Part shown: positions 34,812 through 41,792 of the stretch, one piece after another | Layout: every line of letters starts with the position of its first letter | Numbering within the stretch: the stretch's first letter is position 1 | DNA from: Kineobactrum salinum | Lineage (GTDB): Bacteria; Pseudomonadota; Gammaproteobacteria; Pseudomonadales; Halieaceae | Length of the DNA stretch: 64,000 bases | Assembly (NCBI RefSeq): GCF_010669285.1 | Contig: NZ_CP048711.1 | Location: 4,092,001 to 4,156,000 of the forward strand | Direction: 5' to 3' | Position numbers and translations under genes: made by a program | Notes under the pieces: model-generated | What the model was told of the DNA's origin: nothing | What the model saw: the letters and a program-made list of their open reading frames with translations, nothing else | Database searches by the model: none

Positions 34812-35582
34812 ATGACGACAGCGGCTTTTACCTCGCCCGAAGGGCATCGGCTCGCCTACCGTTGCAGCGCACCGCGCGACGGCACAGACCTCACCTTTGT
34901 CTGGCTGTCCGGTTTCAAGTCAGACATGACGGGGACCAAGGCCGCGGCGCTGGAGGCCTGGGCCGCTGCAACGGGACATGGCTTTCTCGCCTTTGACTAC
35001 AGCGGCCACGGTCAGTCTGAAGGGGTATTTGAAGAGGGCTGTGTGTCGGTGTGGCGCGAGGATGCTCTGGCGGTGATCGACGCGCTGAGCTCCGGCCCCG
35101 TGGTGCTGGTCGGTTCCAGCATGGGCGGCTGGCTGGCATTGCTTGTGGCGCTGGCGCGGCCAGCACGTGTGAAAGGCATGCTGTTGATTGCCCCGGCGCC
35201 GGATTTCACCGAGAACCTTCTGTGGGCAACAATGCCTGAACAGGCGCGCGAAGAAGTGAGGACCAGGGGATATACCCTGCGACCGTCGCAATACGGTGAA
35301 CCGTATACGATCACGCGCAGGTTGATCGTGGACGGACGCGGCTGGCTGCTGCTGGGTGCTCCGATCCCGTTTGAGGGACCGGTCCGCATCCTCCAGGGCA
35401 TGCGCGACCCGGACGTGCCGTGGCAGTACGCGGAGAGGCTGCTTGCGTCGCTCACCAGTGACGATGTTGTACTGACGCTGGTGAAGGACGGTGATCACCG
35501 GCTGTCCCGAGTGCAGGATCTGTCCAGGCTGACGGCGTGTTGCGCCGAGCTCGCCGCGCGGGGAGGGGATCGCCAGCGGTAG
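34812..35582 (+). CDS. Alpha/beta hydrolase (ABHD10/acyl-thioesterase-like)
   Basis: 256 residues from ATG 34812 (AGGAACC upstream). LAYRCSAPRDGTDLTFVWLSGFKSDMTGTKA is the start of the fold with an oxyanion-hole-type G-F-K-S-D-M. AFDYSGHGQSEG follows, then the nucleophile elbow VGSSMGGW, the acid in GMRDPDVPWQ and the catalytic His in KDGDHRLS. Length and the G-F-x-S-D-M-x-G-x-K-A pattern resemble ABHD10-like/depalmitoylase-type bacterial hydrolases. Cytosolic, standalone. Substrate unknown. Confidence 0.85.
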   Translation: MTTAAFTSPEGHRLAYRCSAPRDGTDLTFVWLSGFKSDMTGTKAAALEAWAAATGHGFLAFDYSGHGQSEGVFEEGCVSVWREDALAVIDALSSGPVVLVGSSMGGWLALLVALARPARVKGMLLIAPAPDFTENLLWATMPEQAREEVRTRGYTLRPSQYGEPYTITRRLIVDGRGWLLLGAPIPFEGPVRILQGMRDPDVPWQYAERLLASLTSDDVVLTLVKDGDHRLSRVQDLSRLTACCAELAARGGDRQR

Positions 35583-35723
35583 TAGAACCTCCCTTCCATC
35601 GTGGCCGGACGCCTGTCCAGTTGGCCGCCCGTCGATGCCAAATTTGCATTGTGCGCTAACGTACCGACCCGGGTGTAATCCGGGCGCAGTATGACGATGT
35701 CGGCTGCCGCAAGGAGAAGGCGC

Positions 35724-35882
35724 ATGTCAATTGGTACAATTGTTCTGATTATTGTTCTGCTGATGCTGGTAGGGGCCCTCCCAACCTGGGGCTACAGTAG
35801 CAGCTGGGGTTACGGCCCCAGTGGCGGCCTGGGTCTGGTGCTGGTGATCATACTGGTGCTGGTGTTACTCGGGCACATCTGA
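35724..35882 (+). CDS. DUF3309 small membrane protein
   Basis: 52 residues, ATG 35724 with AAGGAGAAGG upstream. Two hydrophobic helices (IGTIVLIIVLLMLVGALPTW and GLGLVLVIILVLVLLGHI) flank a Tyr/Gly/Ser-rich loop (WGYSSSWGYGPSGG). This is the DUF3309 pattern: hydrophobic, ALPTW, WGYGPSGG, hydrophobic. Function unknown; often stress-induced in proteobacteria. Its 3' end overlaps the convergent GTPase gene by 18 bases. Confidence 0.88.
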   Translation: MSIGTIVLIIVLLMLVGALPTWGYSSSWGYGPSGGLGLVLVIILVLVLLGHI

Positions 35883-37475
35883 TGCAGGGTCCGGTTCCGG
35901 CCGCCGTTTTGTGGCGGCCGGTTTTTTCAGTGCCAATATTTTCCCGTAACGAACCAGTCCCGCAGTCTGCTGCAGAATCCGTGACAGTGACGTGCCACTG
36001 TCGGCGGCTTCCAGCCGCTGGCGGTTGAGCTGGGCTGCGCGGGCCCGGTCGCTGAGCGTCTGCAGCAATTCCCGCAGCACCTCCAGATTGAAGTGGGCCC
36101 CGTCCGGTGGCAGGGCCACGGGCACCGCGGGCTCATCCGCCGCAAAACCAATGGTCTCGTGGGCGTAGCGCAGCGCATCCAGCATGGCCGCGACCCTGGG
36201 ATTGTCGGTGTCCTCGAGGTCATAGGGTGGTTGCCAGTCGGCCCGTGGGCGCAACTGGTCGTTGTGGGTGGTCACCAGTAGCAGCGGCGGTTTTTTCCGC
36301 TGCAGGTGGTGGCTGAAGAAGGCCTGCCAGCGCTGCATCAACTGCCGGTCCAGTTCCTTTGCCGGCTGGTTGGCCTGGCTGACCCACAACAGCAGGTCTG
36401 CCCGCGCGGCCTGTTCCAGCAGGGCCTGGGTAGTCTGTTCGTTGCCGTCCAGCCCGGGGCTGTCGATCAGATACAGTTCCAGGGCATCGTCCAGCTGCAG
36501 GTGGTGACAGTCGAAGCCTTCGGTGCTGGGCAGGGTGTCGATTTCGGCGACACATTGCGCTTTCAGTGCGTTGACCAGCGAGGATTTGCCGGCATTGATC
36601 TGGCCGACCACCAGCACGGACAGGGGCTTCAGTTCCACCGCCTCGGGTTGGGTCAGGCTGTCGCGATAGCTGGCCAGTTCCGGGGCCGACAATTTCAGCC
36701 TGCCGCTGTAGAGGTCTATCGCCACATGGGTCACCTGTTCGAACAGTGTGACTTTCAGGTTGTTCTGCATGTGTTCGTTCAATTCGCTGAACATGCTCAT
36801 GGCCACATGGGACGCGGCTTCGCGCGCCAGACCGGTGACCGGGTTCACTGCCACCCGCAACGTCCGCACCAGTGGCGAGGCATAGCGGTAGACGTTGCGC
36901 AGCTTGTCGGTAGAGCGGGACAGGTGCATCAGCCGGGAAATCTTCAGCCGCCGGGCCAGCGGCACGGTTTGCACCACCTGGGCCCGGTATTCGCGGCTCC
37001 AGGTTTCCAGCATCAGCAGCAGTTCGGGCAGGGTAAAGGCGTAGCGGGCATCGGGGTCGTCGCCGTGGTAGGCGCTGGCGACAAAGAACAGGTGATCCAG
37101 CGCGGCCTGGGGGATGGCTTCCCAGGGTGTCTGGATCAGCCCGGCATCGGCGATGCGGGCAGTGGCCTGTTGCCAGATGCGTTGGTCGTGCGCCGACCAA
37201 TCGGGGCGCGGGTCCAGGTGGGGTGCCCGGGCGATGGCCTCCCTGGCGGAGCGGGACATGGTGCGGCGCGCCACCCAGGAAATCAGCGTCAGCACCAGCA
37301 GACCGCCGCTGAACCACCAGAACCAGCCGCTCTGCCACAGGTACATGAGTCCCAGCACGGTCAGTGCCAGCGCCGGCAGCAGCCACAGCAGCAGCGCCAC
37401 CACATAGAACTCGTTGCTGCGTTGTTGCAGCAAGGTGGCGACCGTGTCGCGGAAGCGGCGCCAGGAATTAATCAC
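35865..37475 (-). CDS. Membrane-anchored dynamin-like/Era-type GTPase, last gene of nuclease-helicase operon
   Basis: 536 residues. Two N-terminal membrane helices (about 23-45 and 50-68) precede a helical region (about 90-285). The C-terminal GTPase domain has G1 GQINAGKSS (291-299), G3 DSPG (338-341) and G4 THND (403-406). The unusual order, with membrane anchor and helical domain before the G domain, resembles bacterial membrane-associated GTPases of the YfjP/YcjX-like kind more than small GTPases. It overlaps the preceding DUF697-type GTPase gene by 8 bases. A + strand terminator for the convergent DUF3309 gene lies within its 3' coding end. Role not known; context ties it to DNA end processing. 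Confidence 0.82.
   Translation of the reverse strand: MINSWRRFRDTVATLLQQRSNEFYVVALLLWLLPALALTVLGLMYLWQSGWFWWFSGGLLVLTLISWVARRTMSRSAREAIARAPHLDPRPDWSAHDQRIWQQATARIADAGLIQTPWEAIPQAALDHLFFVASAYHGDDPDARYAFTLPELLLMLETWSREYRAQVVQTVPLARRLKISRLMHLSRSTDKLRNVYRYASPLVRTLRVAVNPVTGLAREAASHVAMSMFSELNEHMQNNLKVTLFEQVTHVAIDLYSGRLKLSAPELASYRDSLTQPEAVELKPLSVLVVGQINAGKSSLVNALKAQCVAEIDTLPSTEGFDCHHLQLDDALELYLIDSPGLDGNEQTTQALLEQAARADLLLWVSQANQPAKELDRQLMQRWQAFFSHHLQRKKPPLLLVTTHNDQLRPRADWQPPYDLEDTDNPRVAAMLDALRYAHETIGFAADEPAVPVALPPDGAHFNLEVLRELLQTLSDRARAAQLNRQRLEAADSGTSLSRILQQTAGLVRYGKILALKKPAATKRRPEPDPASDVPE
35897..35927 (+). terminator. Rho-independent terminator after DUF3309 gene
   Basis: CCGGCCGCC (35897-35905), a 7-base loop, GGCGGCCGG (35913-35921) and six T residues. 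It is a perfect 9-bp GC stem, 15 bp after the DUF3309 stop on the + strand. It lies inside the coding end of the opposing GTPase gene. Confidence 0.85.
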
Positions 37476-38604
37476 GGGGTTGCCTGCGCGCGTCCCTGCC
37501 TTCCTTCATGGCCCGCTGATAGACCTGCCGGATGCTGCCGTCATCCAGCGGAATATCGGCCTGTTTGTGGTACAGGTAACTGCAGGCGGCGCGGCCCAGG
37601 GCATAGGTGCTGGCATAGCTGACGCTGGCGGCGAAGGCGGAGCCCGCCAGCTGGCCGAAGCCCGGTATCAGTTTGCCCAACTGGCGGCCTCCCAGGCTCA
37701 CCAGGTAGCGCAGCGTGAACAGGGTGCCCAGCGCGCTGACGAACTCGCTGACATTGCGCCGGCTCCAGCTGACGCCGTATTTCTGTGCCAGGCTGTGCAG
37801 CATCTTGCCCTGTACCGCCGGCACACTGACCAGGCCCACCAGCGGAATCGCGTCGCTGGCGGCAGCCGCGCCGGCGTACCACAGGATCTCGCCGCTCAGG
37901 CGCCGGAAGCTGCTCCTGGCGCCGGCGGCACCGGCCTGCTCGCGCAACCACAGACGCAGTTCGGGAACCTTGGCGGCGATCAGCCCGGCCAGTTCCTCTG
38001 CGCCCACCGTATCGGGATACTCATCGCCGCGCTCGGGCTCGGGAAAGTCCACCTCACAGTGTGCCACCGGCCCGCCCCAGGCCTGCTCCACGGCCTGCTG
38101 GGCCGCGGCGACGGCTCGCTGGCGGTCATGGGCATCGGTGACTTCCAGCACCGCAGTGTGGATTACCGCGATATGGCCGGGCTGTATATGGCGCGCGTGG
38201 CGGCGGATCTGGGTCAGCGCCTGCAGCGTTGCGCTGCGCTCGGCATCGCGCAGCCGCAGCACCACGAACAGGGCGTGGCTGCCTTCGCCCAGTAGGCGCA
38301 GGTCCTCGTCGGCGTCGTAGCTCGCTTCACCCAGGCCGCGGGTGTCCAGGAAGCGTACAACGGGGTGCTCGGGGGGGTAGTCGTAGCGGCTGGAGTTGCT
38401 GGTGCAGGGCTGGAAGCCATTGCCGATCTCGGCGCGGCTGTGGCCGGTCAGCTGGCGGACGATGGAGGTCTTGCCGGCGCCGGTCTTGCCCAGCAGCCAG
38501 ATGGTAGGCAGCTGGCTGCCCGCCATCTCCCTCGCCCGCGCCAGTTCGGCGTCCGCTGGCGGATTGAGGATGTGGTTGTAGAGCTTCGCGGCAATATCCT
38601 TCAT
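37468..38604 (-). CDS. GTPase with DUF697-like C-terminal membrane domain
   Basis: 378 residues. An N-terminal G domain carries G1 LLGKTGAGKTS (39-47) and G3 FLDTRGLGE; a canonical NKxD is not obvious, with VIHTAVLEVTDAHD in its place. The C-terminal half (AAAASDAIPLVGLVSVPAVQGKML, YLVSLGGRQLGKLIPGFGQLAGSAFAASVSYASTYALG) is hydrophobic and glycine-rich like DUF697, which associates with membranes. It sits between the helicase-nuclease gene (4-base overlap, 38601-38604) and a second GTPase gene (8-base overlap). Two different GTPases co-translated with an AddAB-like pair is an arrangement I cannot assign to a named system. Confidence 0.85.
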   Translation of the reverse strand: MKDIAAKLYNHILNPPADAELARAREMAGSQLPTIWLLGKTGAGKTSIVRQLTGHSRAEIGNGFQPCTSNSSRYDYPPEHPVVRFLDTRGLGEASYDADEDLRLLGEGSHALFVVLRLRDAERSATLQALTQIRRHARHIQPGHIAVIHTAVLEVTDAHDRQRAVAAAQQAVEQAWGGPVAHCEVDFPEPERGDEYPDTVGAEELAGLIAAKVPELRLWLREQAGAAGARSSFRRLSGEILWYAGAAAASDAIPLVGLVSVPAVQGKMLHSLAQKYGVSWSRRNVSEFVSALGTLFTLRYLVSLGGRQLGKLIPGFGQLAGSAFAASVSYASTYALGRAACSYLYHKQADIPLDDGSIRQVYQRAMKEGRDARRQPRD

Positions 38605-41600
38605 GGGGACATAGATTGCAGTGAAACTGGTACACCGTCAAAATCATCTTGAAGGAGTACCAGCCCTCCTGTCACGCCAAAATGAATCCACTTGCCCAGC
38701 ACCGGTCTGCCGGTGGCCCGGCGCACGCCCTCGGCATAGGCTTCCAGCTGGCCGGAATGCTTCAGTGCCTCCTGCTGCCAGTCGCCGCGGGGCTTGGGGG
38801 AGGCCTTGTGGTCTATGATCACGAAGCCGTCGGCGGTGTCCAGCAGCAGGTCGATCTGGCCCTTGATCAGCTGGCCGTTGGCTGCGGTATAGTTGACCGG
38901 GTGTTCGGGGTAGATCGTCGAGGGGCGGAACCGCTGCTCGATGAGCTGCAGCAGGCGCCGGCTGCATTCGCTCACGGCCTCAACTGTCAGCACGTCCTGC
39001 AGATCATGGTCGGCTAGAATGCGGTGGCTGGCCTCGTCACCGTGGCCCAGCAGCGTGCAGGCGATGCTCGCGTGCAACGCTGAGCCGAGCTGGGCGGGAT
39101 CGCAGTCGCGGCCCAACGGCAGGCGCGTGCCCAGGTCGATGATCTCGCCGATGCCGGCATCGGCCAGGGGCGGTAGCGCGGAGGGGTTCTGCCGCAGGGG
39201 CAGCGGCTCATGCAGGGGTGGATGGGCCGGCAGCCAGCTGGGCTGCCAGGCGGATGCCGGTGATGGCAACTCTGTCGCGGCCAGGCTTTGCACGCTGGTG
39301 GGCAGTTGGCTGCCGTCCGGCAGCGTCAGGCTGTCGCCTTCGGGCAGCATCCAGTGGGCACCCAGCGTATCCATCCACGGGCCGCCGTTCTTTTCGCTGT
39401 CCATCGTCAGGATCAAGCCGTCCCGGGGCCGGGTCAGGGAGACATACAACAGTCGCTTCACTTCCTGGATCTCGCGCGCCATCGCAGCCTGGCCGCTGTC
39501 GCTGGCGGCAATCGACTCCAGTACCGGGATGCCGGTGCTGTGGTTGCCGAAGAATGCCGGCCAGTAACGCAGGCGCCGCTGCGCCAGCGGCTGATCCAGG
39601 CTCAGGGGCTCGGGGGAGGGTGCTACCGTCAGGCCCCACAGGCGTGGCTTCAGTTCCGAGCTCAGGTCCATCGCCACCACTACCGGCCATTCCAGGCCCT
39701 TGGCGCCGTGGTGGGTCACCAGCTGGATCGCGTCCTCGTGCTCGCCGCTGGCCTGGCTGTCCCGTTCCGCTTCCGCCAGCGCTTGCAGCCACAGCACCAG
39801 CCCGGCGCTGGTGGCGGGCTCACGGCGGGCGCCGCACTGGTCCAGGTAGTCGCCGGCATGGCGCAGCAGCGCGCTGAGATTGTTGAGCCGGTGCTGGCTG
39901 CGCTGGGCGGTGGGGCCCCAGCACCAGGCGCTGCGGCGCACCTGGCCGGCGTCCAGTGCGACCCGCAGCGCTTCCACCGGGGTCAACAGTGCCAGCCGTG
40001 GACGCTGCGCCGCCAGCGCGGCCAGTGGTCCATCGGCCTGGTCTTCCAGCCAGCGGTAGGTGCTGGCCTGCGGCTGCGCCAGATACGCCAATCGCTGGCT
40101 GAGCCAGTGCTCGGGCCGCTCGCAGTTGCTCAGGGCCACGATTTCAGCGCTGGCGAGGGTATCCAGTGGGTCGATCAGGCGGCGCAGGCAGGCCAGCGCC
40201 AGGCGGCCCTCGGGGGTATGCAGCAATCCGGGGCGCTGGTAACGAACCGGCAGCCCGGCGTCGGCCAGCGCGCTCGCGACTTCACCCAGGTTGGCGTGGG
40301 TGCGGCACAGTACGGCGATATCGCCGGCGTGCAGTGGCCGCGGCGCACCGCTTTGCTTGTCGACGATCCTGCGGTCACTGTCCAGCAGGCCGGCCAGACC
40401 ACTGGCCAATGCCGCGGCGCGGCCGCTCTTGTTGCGGCCGCCCAGGCGCCACAGCTCCACTGCCGGGTCCTGCAGCAGTTCCTCCCGCGCCGGGCTCAGC
40501 GCTACCTGTGAGGACTCCAGTTGATCGGCGAAGGCCGGTACGAACAGGGCGTTGCAGTACTGCACCAATGACGGGCGCGAGCGCCAGGAGCGGGTCAGGA
40601 CTTCCGGCTTGCTGCCGTCGGCGGTGACGCGCGCCAGCACCGCCTCCATCAGCGCCGGGTCGGCACCGCGGAAGCCGTAGATCGACTGTTTGGTATCACC
40701 CACCCAGATCACCTGCTGCGCCAGGGTCGACAGCTTCAAAAACAGTGCCAGCTGGATCGGGCTGGTGTCCTGGAACTCGTCCACCATCAGCAGTTGAAGT
40801 TCTTCCCGCAGGGTATCAGCCACGGTGGGGTGGTCCAGCAACTGGTACAGGCGCTGCTCCTGGTCGACGAAGTCGATCAGCCCTTTGCGGGTTTTCAGAT
40901 CCTGGTAGGTGGCCAGACTGGCGGCGGCAATGGTGAAGGCCTGCTCGCAGAAGTCGCGCAGGTCACGCCGCAGGCCGGGATGTTCATCGTAGCGACAGGC
41001 GATTGCAGCGACGCGCTCGCTGAAATCGCGCGAGCGGGCGCCGGGACGGGCCTTGGCCAGCGCGATCCATTCGGCCCAGCTCAGGCGTCGCTTGATCAGC
41101 GCTGCCTGGGTCTGCTGCAACCGCGAGAGGTAGTCGCGGGTGGCCTTGGTACTGTCTGTGCCGGCGTCGATCCCGGCCAGCGCATGGTTGACAGCACCCA
41201 GCAGGGCGGCGTCCAGGTCCTCATGGCAGGCTGCCGGAAAATGTGCCAACAGCTCGGCGGCGCTGGCCTCGCCCAGTTCGCGGATGTCATCGGCGCCCTG
41301 GTTGTTGGCGCGGGCGGCGTCCACGATGCGCTTGACCTCCTGGCGCCAGCTCTGCTGGCCGCTGCGCTGGTCGACGATGCGCAGCCGGTGGCTGAGGGCA
41401 TTCATCCGCCGCAGTTGCGCGGGCTCGCCCGCCAGGGCCTGTTCCATGGCCTGGTAGAACAGCAGCTCGCCCTGGGCTTCGTCCAGCACCTGCTGGTCCG
41501 GCGGCAGGCCGGCCTCGAAGGCAAAGCGCTGCAGCAGCTCTCCGCAGACGCCGTTTACGGTGCCGATCAGGGCCTGGTCCATCTGCTGGGCGATTGCGGC

Positions 41601-41792
41601 TTGACCCTCGGCGAGCAGCGCGCGGCGCACCCGTTGCTGCAGTTCGGCCGCCGCCAGCCGGGTGAAGGTGGTGGCGATCACACCGGCCGGCGCCACCTCG
41701 CCGGCTGCCAGCATCCGGCGCAGCCGCTCGGTCAGGCTCCAGGTCTTGCCGCTGCCGGCACCGGCGCTGATGAAACGGATATTGGCGCTCAT
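38601..41792 (-). CDS. AddA/RecB-like UvrD-type helicase with C-terminal PD-(D/E)XK nuclease
   Basis: 1063 residues. SF1A helicase motifs: Walker A SAGAGSGKTWSL (from residue 9), TFTRLAAAELQQRV (Ia), LLMVDEFQDTSPIQL (II), WVGDTKQSIYGFRGADPAL (III), VTHHGAKGLEWPVVV (V) and LLYVSLTRPRDGLIL (VI). The C-terminus carries a RecB-type nuclease: GQIDLLLDTADGFVIIDHKAS, with the Asp and D-x-K motif, and QLEAYAEGVRRATG. It resembles AddA in size and order. The start overlaps the stop of the AddB-like gene by four bases, and the end overlaps the DUF697-type GTPase gene by four. The pair would unwind and resect double-strand DNA ends. Confidence 0.9.
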   Translation of the reverse strand: MSANIRFISAGAGSGKTWSLTERLRRMLAAGEVAPAGVIATTFTRLAAAELQQRVRRALLAEGQAAIAQQMDQALIGTVNGVCGELLQRFAFEAGLPPDQQVLDEAQGELLFYQAMEQALAGEPAQLRRMNALSHRLRIVDQRSGQQSWRQEVKRIVDAARANNQGADDIRELGEASAAELLAHFPAACHEDLDAALLGAVNHALAGIDAGTDSTKATRDYLSRLQQTQAALIKRRLSWAEWIALAKARPGARSRDFSERVAAIACRYDEHPGLRRDLRDFCEQAFTIAAASLATYQDLKTRKGLIDFVDQEQRLYQLLDHPTVADTLREELQLLMVDEFQDTSPIQLALFLKLSTLAQQVIWVGDTKQSIYGFRGADPALMEAVLARVTADGSKPEVLTRSWRSRPSLVQYCNALFVPAFADQLESSQVALSPAREELLQDPAVELWRLGGRNKSGRAAALASGLAGLLDSDRRIVDKQSGAPRPLHAGDIAVLCRTHANLGEVASALADAGLPVRYQRPGLLHTPEGRLALACLRRLIDPLDTLASAEIVALSNCERPEHWLSQRLAYLAQPQASTYRWLEDQADGPLAALAAQRPRLALLTPVEALRVALDAGQVRRSAWCWGPTAQRSQHRLNNLSALLRHAGDYLDQCGARREPATSAGLVLWLQALAEAERDSQASGEHEDAIQLVTHHGAKGLEWPVVVAMDLSSELKPRLWGLTVAPSPEPLSLDQPLAQRRLRYWPAFFGNHSTGIPVLESIAASDSGQAAMAREIQEVKRLLYVSLTRPRDGLILTMDSEKNGGPWMDTLGAHWMLPEGDSLTLPDGSQLPTSVQSLAATELPSPASAWQPSWLPAHPPLHEPLPLRQNPSALPPLADAGIGEIIDLGTRLPLGRDCDPAQLGSALHASIACTLLGHGDEASHRILADHDLQDVLTVEAVSECSRRLLQLIEQRFRPSTIYPEHPVNYTAANGQLIKGQIDLLLDTADGFVIIDHKASPKPRGDWQQEALKHSGQLEAYAEGVRRATGRPVLGKWIHFGVTGGLVLLQDDFDGVPVSLQSMSP

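Noticed and set aside
36306-37622. 438-residue + strand open frame opposite the membrane GTPase
   Set aside because: The minus strand has complete G motifs and operon overlaps; the + frame shows only low-information Gln/Gly/Val composition.
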